64,000 bases of DNA, taken from contig NZ_CP023692.1 in NCBI RefSeq assembly GCF_008704935.1, forward strand, positions 4,486,001 through 4,550,000, read 5' to 3'. Positions 9,921 to 18,578 of this stretch are shown here, one piece after another. Position numbers and translations under genes: made by a program. The stretch is from Streptomyces vinaceus (GTDB lineage Bacteria; Actinomycetota; Actinomycetes; Streptomycetales; Streptomycetaceae). Under the pieces are notes generated by a model. The model saw nothing but the letters and a program-made list of their open reading frames with translations. It ran no database searches and was not told the origin of the DNA. Each line of letters opens with the position of its first letter. Position 1 is the stretch's first letter.

Positions 9921-11146
9921 GCGACAACCCCGCCGGGGCGGCCTCGTTCCACACGATGTGGAACGAGCTCGCCCCCATCGGCCGCCACGCCGAGTCCGGC
10001 GGCTACCGGCGCTACGCGTGGACCGGCGCCGACGCCGACTGCCGGACCTGGTTCCAGGCCCAGGCCGAGGCCCGCGGCCTCACGTACGAGACCGACCGCA
10101 ACGGCAACCAGTGGGCCTGGCTCGGCGACCCGCTCGCCGGTGACGCCGTCGTCACCGGCTCCCACCTGGACTCCGTGCCCGACGGCGGCGCCTTCGACGG
10201 CCCCCTCGGCGTGGTGTCCTCCTTCGCGGCCCTGGACGAACTCCGCAGGAGGGGCGCGGAGTTCGCCAGGCCACTGGCCATCACCAACTTCGGTGACGAG
10301 GAAGGGGCCCGCTTCGGCCTCGCCTGCGTCGGCTCCCGGCTGACCGCCGGACAGCTGACCAAGGAGAAGGCGTACGAGCTGCGCGACGCCGACGGGATCA
10401 GCCTGCCGCAGGCCATGGAGGCCGCCGGGTACGACCCCTCGGCCATCGGCGCCGACCCGCAGCGCCTCGCCCGCATCGGCGCGTTCGTCGAGCTGCACGT
10501 CGAGCAGGGCCGGGCGCTGGACCTCTCCGGCGACCGCGTCGGCATCGCGTCCGCGATCTGGCCGCACGGCCGCTGGAGGTTCGACTTCCGCGGCGAGGCC
10601 AACCACGCCGGGACCACCCGCCTCGTGGACCGCCGCGACCCGATGCTCACGTACGCGTCGACCGTGCTGGCCGCCCGTACCGAGGCGGCCCTCGCCGGCG
10701 CCGTCGCGACCTTCGGCAAGATCGCCGTCGAGCCGAACGGGGTCAACGCCATCCCCTCGCTGGTGCGCGGCTGGCTCGACTCCCGCGCCGCCGACCAGGC
10801 GACGCTGGACACCGTGGTCACCGCCATCGAGAAGGCCGCCCGCGAGCGTGCCGACCAGGACGGCATCGATCTGGCCGTCGTACGGGAGTCCTTCACCCCG
10901 GTCGTCGAGTTCGAGCACGCGCTGCGCGACGAGATGGACCGGATCCTCGGCGGCTCCGTCCCCGTCCTCGGCACGGGGGCGGGACACGACGCCGGAATCC
11001 TCTCCGCCGCCGTCCCGACCGCGATGCTGTTCGTACGGAACCCGACCGGGGTCTCCCACTCCCCGCGGGAGTTCGCCGCCGAGGACGACTGCGTGGCCGG
11101 TGTCCTCGCGCTGGCCGACGTACTGGAAGGACTGGCCTGCCGGTGA
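9917..11146 (+). CDS. M20-family amidohydrolase (allantoate amidohydrolase-like) in the hut operon
   Basis: 409 residues. Metal-site motifs of the M20 hydantoinase/carbamoylase group are visible: GSHLDSVPDGGAFDG (about 76-90), GDEEGARFG, ELHVEQG and HAGTTR in the dimerisation lid, and HSPREF near the end. Relatives hydrolyse allantoate, N-carbamoyl amino acids or ureidoglycine-type substrates. Here it is translationally coupled to hutU upstream and hutF downstream by GTGA overlaps. HutF makes N-formylglutamate and no HutG-type deformylase is seen in the window. It may therefore act as the N-formylglutamate amidohydrolase. That is inference from operon position; the sequence only shows the M20 family. 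Confidence 0.85.
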
Positions 11147-12501
11147 AGACGTACTGGTTGGAACACGCCTGGCTCGGCACGCACGTGGAGCCGGGCGTGG
11201 CCCTGACCGTGTCCGGCGGCGACTGTGCCGCGGGGGGCGCCGACGGGCGGATCGCGGACCTGCGGACCGGGGTCGAGGCCCCGCCGCCGGGGGCCGAGGT
11301 GCTGCGGGGCCTGACCCTGCCCGGGCTGGCCAACGCGCACTCCCACGCCTTCCACCGGGCGCTGCGCTCGCTGGTGCAGGTGGGCTCCGGGACCTTCTGG
11401 ACCTGGCGCGAGTTCATGTACCAGGTCGCCCAGAACCTCACCCCCGACACGTACTTCGCGCTCGCGCGCGCCGTGTACGCGGAGATGGCGCTGGCCGGCA
11501 TCACCAACGTCGGCGAGTTCCACTACGTGCACCACGCGCCGGGCGGCGCCCCCTACGCCGACCCCAACGCGATGGGCGAGGCGCTGATCGAGGCGGCCGC
11601 CGCGGCGGGCATCCGGATCACGCTGCTGGACACGGCGTACCTCTCCTCCGGCTTCGGCCAGGCCCCCAACCGCCATCAGCTGCGGTTCTCCGACGGCACG
11701 GCCGAGGCCTGGGCGGAGCGGGTCTCGGCCCTCAAGCCGCGCGAGCACGCGCGGATCGGGGCCGCGATCCACTCCGTGCGCGCCGTACCGGCCGGGCAGC
11801 TGGGCACCGTCGCCCGCTGGGCCGAGGAGCGGCATGCCCCGCTGCACGTCCACCTCTCGGAGCAGACGGCCGAGAACGAGGCCTGCCAGGCCGCGCACGG
11901 GCGCACCCCGACCCAGCTGCTGGCCGACCACGGGGTTCTCGGTCCCCGGACCGTCGGCGTCCACAACACGCACCTGACGGACGGGGACATCGCCCTGCTG
12001 GGCGGGACGACCACCGGCACGTGCATGTGCCCCACCACCGAACGCGACCTCGCGGACGGCATCGGCCCGGCGACCCGCCTCCAGCACGCGGGCAGCCCGC
12101 TCTCGCTCGGCAGCGACAGCCACGCGGTGATCGACCTCCTGGAGGAGGCCCGCGCGATGGAGCTCAACGAGCGGCTGCGCAGCCGCACCCGCGGGCACTG
12201 GACGGCGAACTCGCTGCTCACCGCCGCCACCGAGGACGGCCACGCCGCCCTCGGGCTGCCGGACGCGGGCCGCCTGGAGGCGGGGGCGCTCGCGGACTTC
12301 ACCACGATCGCCCTGGACTCCGTCCGTACGGCAGGCCCGCTGTCGCGGCTGGGCGCGGAGACGGCCGTCTTCGCGGCGTCCGCCGCCGACGTCCGCCACA
12401 CGGTGGTCGCAGGCCGCCACATCGTCCGCGACGGCGCCCACACGCTGGTCCCGGACGTCCCGTCCGCCCTGGCCGAGTCCATCGCAGCCGTCCGCGGCTG
12501 A
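11143..12501 (+). CDS. hutF: Formimidoylglutamate deiminase
   Basis: 452 residues of the amidohydrolase superfamily. It deiminates N-formimidoyl-L-glutamate to N-formyl-L-glutamate, the branch of the Hut pathway that releases ammonia. The metal motif NAHSHAFHRAL (about 64-74), HVHLSEQ and GSDSHAVIDLLEEAR near the C-terminus fit HutF better than guanine or cytosine deaminases. The GTG start overlaps the M20 gene's TGA. Its neighbours hutU and hutI support the call; the enzyme works directly after HutI. Confidence 0.92.
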   Translation: MKTYWLEHAWLGTHVEPGVALTVSGGDCAAGGADGRIADLRTGVEAPPPGAEVLRGLTLPGLANAHSHAFHRALRSLVQVGSGTFWTWREFMYQVAQNLTPDTYFALARAVYAEMALAGITNVGEFHYVHHAPGGAPYADPNAMGEALIEAAAAAGIRITLLDTAYLSSGFGQAPNRHQLRFSDGTAEAWAERVSALKPREHARIGAAIHSVRAVPAGQLGTVARWAEERHAPLHVHLSEQTAENEACQAAHGRTPTQLLADHGVLGPRTVGVHNTHLTDGDIALLGGTTTGTCMCPTTERDLADGIGPATRLQHAGSPLSLGSDSHAVIDLLEEARAMELNERLRSRTRGHWTANSLLTAATEDGHAALGLPDAGRLEAGALADFTTIALDSVRTAGPLSRLGAETAVFAASAADVRHTVVAGRHIVRDGAHTLVPDVPSALAESIAAVRG

Positions 12502-12531
12502 CGCCCCGGGAGAACGAACCCGAAGGGAACC

Positions 12532-13710
12532 ATGACCACCACGCTCGTCACCAACATCGGCAGCCTCGTCACCAACGACCCCGCCCCCGGCGACGGGTCA
12601 CCCCTCGGCCTGATCGAGAACGCGGCCGTCGTCATCGACGGCGGGACCATCGCCTGGGTCGGCCCCGCCGGCCAGGCCCCGGCGGCCGACTCCGCCTTCG
12701 ACGCGCACGGCCGCGCCGTCATCCCGGGCTTCGTCGACTCCCACTCCCACCTCGTCTTCGCCGGTGACCGCACCGCCGAGTTCAACGCCCGCATGTCCGG
12801 GCGGAGCTACTCCGCCGGCGGCATCCGGACCACGGTGGCCGCCACCCGCGCCGCCACCGACGCCGAGCTCGAAGCCAATCTCGTCCGCCACCTCGACGAG
12901 GCCCGCCGCCAGGGCACCACCACCTTCGAGACCAAGTCCGGCTACGGCCTCACCGTCGAGGACGAGGCCCGCGCGCTGCGCATCGCCGCCGCGCACACCG
13001 AGGAGGTCACCTACCTCGGCGCGCACATCGTCTCCCCCGACTACGCCGAGGACCCGGCCGGCTACGTCGCCCTCGTCACCGGCGAGATGCTGACGGCCTG
13101 CGCCCCGTACGCCCGCTGGGTCGACGTGTTCTGCGAGAAGGGCGCCTTCGACGGCGACCAGGCCCGCGCGATCCTCACCGCCGGCGCCGCCGCCGGCCTG
13201 ATCCCGCGCGTCCACGCCAACCAGCTCTCCTACGGGCCCGGTGTGCAGCTCGCCGTGGAGCTGGAGGCCGCCTCCGCCGACCACTGCACCCACCTCACCG
13301 ACTCCGACGTCGACGCCCTCGCCCAAGCCGCGGACACCACCGTCGCCACGCTGCTGCCCGGCGCCGAGTTCTCCACCCGCGCCCAGTGGCCCGACGCCCG
13401 CCGCCTGATCGACGCGGGCGCCACCGTCGCGCTGTCCACGGACTGCAACCCCGGCTCCTCGTACACGAGCTCTATGCCCTTCTGCATCGCCCTCGCCGTA
13501 CGCGACATGGGGATGACCCCGGACGAGGCGCTCTGGGCGGCCACCGCCGGCGGCGCCCGCGCCCTGCGGCGCACCGACATCGGCCGGATCGCCCCCGGGG
13601 CCCGCGCCGACCTGGCGCTCCTGGAGGCGCCGAGCCACGTCCACCTGGCCTACCGGCCGGGCGTTCCGCTGGTTTCGGCGGTCTGGCAGAAGGGCGTTCG
13701 CGCGCACTGA
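12532..13710 (+). CDS. hutI: Imidazolonepropionase
   Basis: 392 residues, amidohydrolase superfamily. It opens imidazolone propionate to formimidoylglutamate. DSHSHLVFAGDR (about 67-78) carries the first metal ligands and the substrate Arg. TKSGYGL, the HANQLS block and STDCNPGSS follow in family order. The ATG has AAGGGA at a good distance. It is separated from hutF by 30 bp, so probably the last gene of the same transcript. No clear terminator follows; the next gene begins 128 bp on. Confidence 0.95.
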   Translation: MTTTLVTNIGSLVTNDPAPGDGSPLGLIENAAVVIDGGTIAWVGPAGQAPAADSAFDAHGRAVIPGFVDSHSHLVFAGDRTAEFNARMSGRSYSAGGIRTTVAATRAATDAELEANLVRHLDEARRQGTTTFETKSGYGLTVEDEARALRIAAAHTEEVTYLGAHIVSPDYAEDPAGYVALVTGEMLTACAPYARWVDVFCEKGAFDGDQARAILTAGAAAGLIPRVHANQLSYGPGVQLAVELEAASADHCTHLTDSDVDALAQAADTTVATLLPGAEFSTRAQWPDARRLIDAGATVALSTDCNPGSSYTSSMPFCIALAVRDMGMTPDEALWAATAGGARALRRTDIGRIAPGARADLALLEAPSHVHLAYRPGVPLVSAVWQKGVRAH

Positions 13711-13838
13711 CGAACGGTCGATCCGGGCCTGTCCTTTGTCTTCCCTCCGTAAGGCCCCGGGCGTACCTTGAGCCACCGATCTGATGTGCCGTCAGGAAAC
13801 TGGCGGTCAGGAACCCGTGGCCCGAGGGGAAGACGAAG

Positions 13839-14510
13839 GTGTCCGACCGGAAACGCTCCACCGCGCTCGCGCTGGCCTCCGCGCTGGGCGCGGCGGCGGT
13901 CCTGCTGGCCGCCCCCGCGGCCCACGCCGACGTCGTCGACGTCGCGTACGACTGCAAGACCCCCATCGGGGACAAGTCGGCGGTCTCGCCCATCGACATC
14001 AAGGCCGTCAAGGAAGGCGGCGGGTACAAGCTGACGATGTCCTTCCAGAAGGGCGTCTCCTCCAGCCCCGTCGAACTCGGCAAGGGCGCCATGAGCCCCA
14101 GCGCCGTCGTCCTCGTCGGCGGCGCGGAGAAGGCGTCCGTGCCGGTCTCGGGAGCGTCCAATCCCGAGGCCGTGCCCGCCAACACCCCCATCAAGATCAC
14201 CGACCTCTCGGGCACCTACACCCCCAAGAAGAGCGGCAAGGTCACCTTCACCGCGGGCGTGCTCACCATCAAGGCGCTGGGGACCACCACCACCTGCACC
14301 CCCGGCAACAGCCCCAAGCCCTCCCTGGAGCTGGACGTGACGGGCGCCGGATCGTCCGGGGGCTCCGGCGGCGCTGAGGAGGACACCCTCCCGCAGACCG
14401 GACCCACCGACTCCGCGCTCGCCCTCGGCACCCTCGGCGCCACCGTGTTCCTCACCGGCGCCGCCGGCGTGCTCTGGCTGACCCGGCGCGGCCAGCGGGC
14501 CCGGTCCTGA
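13839..14510 (+). CDS. Secreted protein with LPQTG sortase-type anchor (surface operon gene 1)
   Basis: 223 residues. A Sec signal peptide (about 1-30, ending AAPAAHA) is followed by one beta-rich domain (31-165). The domain has a Cys near each end (YDCKTP and TTTCTPG), likely disulfide-bonded. A Gly/Ser linker, LPQTG at about 184-188, a hydrophobic helix and a basic tail (RRGQRARS) form a sortase signal. The domain is clearly homologous to the C-terminal and, more weakly, N-terminal domains of the protein at 16683. I do not know the function; cell-surface anchoring is well supported. The GTG start has GAGGGGAAG upstream. Eighteen bases separate it from the next gene, so co-transcription is likely. 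Confidence 0.85.
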   Translation: MSDRKRSTALALASALGAAAVLLAAPAAHADVVDVAYDCKTPIGDKSAVSPIDIKAVKEGGGYKLTMSFQKGVSSSPVELGKGAMSPSAVVLVGGAEKASVPVSGASNPEAVPANTPIKITDLSGTYTPKKSGKVTFTAGVLTIKALGTTTTCTPGNSPKPSLELDVTGAGSSGGSGGAEEDTLPQTGPTDSALALGTLGATVFLTGAAGVLWLTRRGQRARS

Positions 14511-14527
14511 ACGGAGCGCCCCCGGCC

Positions 14528-15586
14528 ATGCCCGTGCTCCACACCCCCGCGCTCCCCGCCGGCCGGCGCCCGCTCACCGCCCTGCTCACCGCGGCCCTGT
14601 TGCTCGGGGCCGCGGTCGGCACCGCCGCCGCCACCCCCGCCACCGCCGCCGCCACCGCCGCCCACGCCGACGAGCCCGGCTGGACCGCCGAGCCCGCCGC
14701 GGGCAGCGCCGGCCCGGCCCGCCCGTACTTCTACCTCTCGGGCCCCGCCGGCACCGTCCTGGAGGACCGGCTGGCCCTGACCAACAGCTCCGACCGCGAG
14801 CGCACCGTCACCCTGCGCGGGGCCGACGCCTACAACACGGCCGACGGCGCCCTCGCCGTACGCCCGGCGGAGCCCCCGGCGGCGCAGGGGCGCGGCGGCA
14901 CGGGCCGGGGCGCCGGCTCCTGGATCAGCTTCGGGACGGCCACCACCGTGCGGATCCCGCCCCGCACCCGCGCGGTGGTCCCCTTCACCGTCACCCTCCC
15001 GCCCGCCTCCCCGCCCGGCGACCACCCGGCCGCCGTGATCGCAGCCGAGGACGGCCGCGAGGCGGGCGTACGGGTCCACCTGCGCGTCGCGGGCCCGACG
15101 CTGGCCGCCCTCACGGTCGAGGACGTCTCCGTACGCGGCGAGGGCGCCCGCGCGGTCGTCGCGTACACCCTGGTCAACCGGGGCAACGTGGCCCTCGTCC
15201 CCGAACTGGCGCTGCGCGCCGAGGGGCTCTTCGGCGAGGTCCCGGGCCGTACCGCCCGCGCCCTGCCCATGGAACTGCTGCCCGGCCAGCGGGTGTCGCT
15301 GACCGAGCCCTGGCCCGGGGCCCCGGTCCTCGACGACGTCGACCTGACCCTCACGGTCACCGCCCCCGGCGCGGCCCCGGCCACCGCGAGCACCTCGGCG
15401 TGGTTCGTCCCCTGGGGGATCGCGGCCCGGACCGGCGCCGGGCTGCTCGGCCTCGGCGGGGTCGCCCTGGCCGCGCTTCTCCTCGTACGCAGGCGGCGGA
15501 CCCGCGGCGGGGGACCGGCGGACGAGGAGCCCGTACCCGGGGGGAAGCGGGCACCGGAACACGAGCTGACGGGAGCATCCAGGTGA
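14528..15586 (+). CDS. Secreted DUF916 (WxL-associated)-like protein with C-terminal membrane anchor
   Basis: 352 residues. Signal peptide about 1-47 (Ala/Thr-rich, ending AAHADE), then two immunoglobulin-like segments (about 60-285). The segments contain conserved phrases such as LTNSSDRERTVTLRGADAYN, with a motif run typical of DUF916 proteins that bind peptidoglycan and WxL-type partners. A single membrane helix lies at about 299-320 (GLLGLGGVALAALLLV), followed by a basic cytoplasmic tail. Its TGA overlaps the GTG of the next gene. It probably presents or supports the sortase-tailed partners at the wall. The DUF916 assignment is by resemblance, not a search. Confidence 0.78.
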   Translation: MPVLHTPALPAGRRPLTALLTAALLLGAAVGTAAATPATAAATAAHADEPGWTAEPAAGSAGPARPYFYLSGPAGTVLEDRLALTNSSDRERTVTLRGADAYNTADGALAVRPAEPPAAQGRGGTGRGAGSWISFGTATTVRIPPRTRAVVPFTVTLPPASPPGDHPAAVIAAEDGREAGVRVHLRVAGPTLAALTVEDVSVRGEGARAVVAYTLVNRGNVALVPELALRAEGLFGEVPGRTARALPMELLPGQRVSLTEPWPGAPVLDDVDLTLTVTAPGAAPATASTSAWFVPWGIAARTGAGLLGLGGVALAALLLVRRRRTRGGGPADEEPVPGGKRAPEHELTGASR

Positions 15587-16686
15587 GCGCAAGGGTCGGC
15601 GGGACGGCAGCCGGAGCGGTCGGCGCCGCGGTCGTGGCGTGCCTGGCGACGGGGCTGGCGCTGTGCGCCCTGGTCCTGTTCCCGGCCCCGGCGGCCCGCG
15701 CCGCCGACGGCAAGCCCGCCGTGGCGCTCTCGCTCCAGGAGGCCGCCAAGGGCACCGAGATCACCGTCACCGGTACCGGCTGGCAGGCCAAGACCCTGGT
15801 GATGCTGCTGGTCTGCGGGCAGAACATGATCGGCGGCACCAACAGCTGCGCCAACGCCGACGGGGCCGCGGTCTCGGTCGGCGACGACGGCCGCTTCGCC
15901 GCCCAGCTGGCCGTGGCGGCGCCGCCCAAACCCTGCCCCTGCGTCGTCAACGTGACCTCCGTGGGCGGGGACCAGGCCACCGTCGCCGCCCCGCTGAAGA
16001 TCACCGACCACCCGGTGGCCGAGCTGCCCGCCGAGTCCGGCTCGGCGCGCCTGGCCATGCTCAGCGGGGTCCGGCTGGAGGGCGAGGACGGGGTGCTGAC
16101 CTGGTTCGGGGCCCCGCCCGCCCGCACGTTCACGGTCACCGTCGGCAACCTCGGCTCGGCCCCGGTCAAGGACCCCGTCTTCCAGCTCGGCACCGCCCAC
16201 GGGGTGTTCGCGCCGCAGTGGGACGAGGCCCGGTGGAAGGGCACGATCCCACCGGGCGGCAAGGCGGAGGTCCGGCTGGGCGTCAGCCTGGCGGCGGGGG
16301 CGCACGGGGACTACACCGTCTCCCTCAAGTACGGGGACACGGTGGTGGCCACGCAGCCCTGGGGCGTGGACCGCCCGTACGGGGTGCTGCTGTTCTGGGG
16401 CCTGCTCCTGCTGGTGATCCCGGCCGGAGTCTTCCGTATCGGCATGGCCGTCGTGGACAGGGTCCGGCCGCGTTCGGCGGCGCCGGGCGGTGGCCGCCAC
16501 CGAGGCGCGAAGGCGCCGTTCCCGGAGCAGGAGGCCGCCCAGGGGGCCGCGCCGGTCTCCCCCCAAGCCACCACGGCGGTACTGCCGTGGTTCACCCCGG
16601 ACAGCGCGCCGGGGCCGAGTGACCCACACGTACCACAGGCGTCCGCACCGTCTGAGAACAGTCCGACGACGAAAGGACCTTTGTGA
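15583..16686 (+). CDS. Secreted, membrane-anchored protein of surface operon (gene 3)
   Basis: 367 residues starting at GTG 15583, coupled to the previous gene by a four-base overlap. A hydrophobic signal sequence (about 10-40) precedes a beta-sandwich domain with phrases such as ITVTGTGWQAKTLVMLLVCG and four Cys residues (CGQNM, NSCAN, KPCPC), the latter likely disulfides. A second domain (about 150-265) resembles a CARDB/NEW3-like adhesion module. One transmembrane helix (about 267-290) and a Pro/Ala-rich cytoplasmic tail end the protein. No catalytic motif. It may partner the DUF916 protein and the LAETG protein. The ending overlaps the next GTG by four bases. Confidence 0.78.
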   Translation: MSARVGGTAAGAVGAAVVACLATGLALCALVLFPAPAARAADGKPAVALSLQEAAKGTEITVTGTGWQAKTLVMLLVCGQNMIGGTNSCANADGAAVSVGDDGRFAAQLAVAAPPKPCPCVVNVTSVGGDQATVAAPLKITDHPVAELPAESGSARLAMLSGVRLEGEDGVLTWFGAPPARTFTVTVGNLGSAPVKDPVFQLGTAHGVFAPQWDEARWKGTIPPGGKAEVRLGVSLAAGAHGDYTVSLKYGDTVVATQPWGVDRPYGVLLFWGLLLLVIPAGVFRIGMAVVDRVRPRSAAPGGGRHRGAKAPFPEQEAAQGAAPVSPQATTAVLPWFTPDSAPGPSDPHVPQASAPSENSPTTKGPL

Positions 16687-18026
16687 AGACCCAACGGAGG
16701 GTGAGCGCGGCCGTGATCGCGCTGCTGCTCGGCGGCGCCGGCATCGCGATCGGGGCGAGCCCCGCCCAGGCGGCCGAGACCAAGTTCAACGTCAAGTGCG
16801 TGCCGCCGGCGGGCGGCGGCGACCCGGTGGAGGGCGAGACCACCGCCAAGGTCAGCGCCCCGGCGTCGGCGAAGGTCGGGGACGAGGTCGAGGTGTCCTG
16901 GGAGACCGTCAAGCCGGCCTCGAACAACACGGACCTGATGGACATCCCGCAGGACTCGGTCCAGCCCACCGGCTGGATCACGGTGGGCGGCGGGGGCGGC
17001 GAGCTGAAGGTCGTCGGGGAGAAGAAGAACCCGCCGATCCCCAAGAAGGCGCCCATGCAGATGTCGACGATGAAGGGGAAGCTGAAGCTCACCAAGGCGG
17101 GCAAGATCACGCTGACCCCCGGCAAGTACGACGTCGCGGTCACCTTCTCCTTCGGCACGTTCGTCACCAAGTGCGCACCCACCGGTGCCGTGGGCGTCGG
17201 CGCCACCATCGACGTGTCGGCCGGCACCAGCGGCGGCACGACCTCCGGTACGACGTCCGGCACGACCAGCGGCACGACCTCCGGCACCACCGCCGGTACG
17301 ACCAGCGGCACCACGTCCGGGACGACCAGCGGTACGACCTCCGGCACCACCGCTGGGACCACCGCCGGGAGCACCGCCGGTGGCGGTGGCGGCCAGACCG
17401 ACTTCCCCGGCAAGCCCGTCGAGGTCGCCTTCGACTGCGGGCCGGTCGTCCCCGGCGGCATCAAGACCCCGGTCACGATCAACGCCAAGAAGAACGGCGG
17501 CAGCTACGACCTGACCGTCAAGACCGCCAAGGGCGCCATGGCCAGCCCGATGGCCCTGCCCGCGGGCGCCCTCAAGCCCTCGATGAACATCAAGCTCGGC
17601 GGCGCCGACAGCGGCATGGTCAAGGTCTCCGGACCGGCCAACGCCGAGCCGATCCCGGACAAGGCCCCGGTCAGCCTCAGCGACATGACCGGCAGCTACA
17701 AGCCCGGCAAGACCGGCAAGGTCACGCTGAGCCCGGACCAGCTGACGATCGACGTCACGATGGCCCCGGGCGCCACGCCGATCAACGTGCCCTGCAAGGC
17801 GGCCAGCAGCGGCGTCTCGCTGGAGCTCGACACCACCGCCCAGGAGGGCGGTTCCGGCTCACCGGCCACCACCGGCTCCACCTCCGCCTCGGGCGGCCTC
17901 GCCGAGACGGGCGCCGAGGACGAGGGCGGCATCAAGGCCCTCGCCCTGGTCGCCGGCACGGTGATCCTGCTCGGGGGCGCGGTCTTCACGTTCACGCCAT
18001 GGCGCCGCCTGCGCGGCCCCCGCTGA
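16683..18026 (+). CDS. Secreted two-domain protein with GTTS linker and LAETG sortase signal
   Basis: 447 residues. Signal peptide about 1-31 (ASPAQAAE). Domain A (32-183) and domain B (about 236-375) share the same layout: an early Cys (VKCVPP or FDCGPV), a GKxGKVTL-type strand and a late Cys (TKCAP or VPCKA). Between them lie twelve GTT[S/A] tetrapeptides (residues 185-232). LAETG at about 406-410, a hydrophobic helix and WRRLRGPR form a class E sortase-type signal (LAxTG is the motif used by Streptomyces SrtE enzymes). Domain B closely resembles the protein at 13839. Last gene of the coupled operon, ending before a strong terminator. Adhesin-like role is inference. Confidence 0.85.
   Translation: MKTQRRVSAAVIALLLGGAGIAIGASPAQAAETKFNVKCVPPAGGGDPVEGETTAKVSAPASAKVGDEVEVSWETVKPASNNTDLMDIPQDSVQPTGWITVGGGGGELKVVGEKKNPPIPKKAPMQMSTMKGKLKLTKAGKITLTPGKYDVAVTFSFGTFVTKCAPTGAVGVGATIDVSAGTSGGTTSGTTSGTTSGTTSGTTAGTTSGTTSGTTSGTTSGTTAGTTAGSTAGGGGGQTDFPGKPVEVAFDCGPVVPGGIKTPVTINAKKNGGSYDLTVKTAKGAMASPMALPAGALKPSMNIKLGGADSGMVKVSGPANAEPIPDKAPVSLSDMTGSYKPGKTGKVTLSPDQLTIDVTMAPGATPINVPCKAASSGVSLELDTTAQEGGSGSPATTGSTSASGGLAETGAEDEGGIKALALVAGTVILLGGAVFTFTPWRRLRGPR
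17235..17378 (+). repeat. Twelve 12-bp codon repeats encoding GTT[S/A]
   Basis: Twelve successive four-codon units, consensus GGC ACG ACC TCC with synonymous variation, encode a Thr/Gly/Ser linker between two homologous domains. Synonymous drift shows the repeat is selected at protein level or old. Confidence 0.9.
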
Positions 18027-18041
18027 CCGGCCGCTCCCCCC

Positions 18042-18082
18042 GCCGCGCGCCCCTCCCCCCAGGAAGGGCGCGCGGCCCTTTT
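18042..18082 (+). terminator. Terminator of the surface operon
   Basis: An 11-bp perfect stem (18042-18052 with 18066-18076) has a 13-nt loop and is followed by CCTTTT. It begins 16 bp after the stop at 18026. Confidence 0.85.
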
Positions 18083-18142
18083 CGTGCCAGGCTCCGGGAG
18101 TCGATCGATACGTCCGGTCCACAGGGACAGCGGGGAAGAAAC

Positions 18143-18484
18143 ATGACATTCAAGTACGCCGCGGTCGGGCTCGTCGCCCTCTGCGTGCTGGGGGCTCTCG
18201 GTACGCCTTCCGCGTCGGCCGCGCACCACAGCGGGAAGTGCAGGACCACGGCCGACATGGACGGCTTCGGGCGGCCGAACGCCACCTCCCGCTGCACGGG
18301 CGGCTTCCCTTCCGGCGCCAGGCACCGCGCGGTCATCACCTGCGACACCGTGCAGGGGGTCCGCGAGCACGTGGTGCGCCGCACCTACCGCAGTGCGTGG
18401 GCGAAGACGGGATCGCCCGCCAAGGTCGGCTGCGGATTCAAATCGTTCCTGGTCGGATTCGCGTCGGAGACGCGCGGCAACTGA
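18143..18484 (+). CDS. Small secreted cysteine-containing protein, unknown function
   Basis: 113 residues. Signal peptide about 1-26 (VALCVLGALGTPSASA), mature part about 87 residues with four Cys (KCRTT, SRCTG, ITCDT, VGCGF) that could form two disulfides. The mature protein is basic and has no recognised catalytic motif. The start has GGGGAAG nine bases upstream. It follows a terminator and so has its own promoter. Similar short secreted Streptomyces proteins are common and mostly uncharacterised. Function unknown. Confidence 0.78.
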   Translation: MTFKYAAVGLVALCVLGALGTPSASAAHHSGKCRTTADMDGFGRPNATSRCTGGFPSGARHRAVITCDTVQGVREHVVRRTYRSAWAKTGSPAKVGCGFKSFLVGFASETRGN

Positions 18485-18522
18485 CGTCCGCCGGGGCACT
18501 CACCCCTTCGGGGGAAACAAAA

Positions 18523-18562
18523 GGGGCGGCTCGGCACACCTTCCGGTGTGCCGAGCCGCCCC
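18523..18562 (-). terminator. Strong 18-bp hairpin terminator, convergent
   Basis: Arms 18523-18540 and 18545-18562 pair perfectly around a TTCC loop. On the minus strand the stem is followed by TTTTGTTTCCCC, making it the intrinsic terminator of the POT transporter. It also blocks reading from the plus-strand small secreted gene. Confidence 0.9.
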
Positions 18563-18578
18563 GCGCGCGGGTGGTGCG

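Noticed and set aside
17235..17378. Possible CRISPR-like repeat
   Set aside because: Units are contiguous 12-mers in frame without spacers and encode a protein linker.
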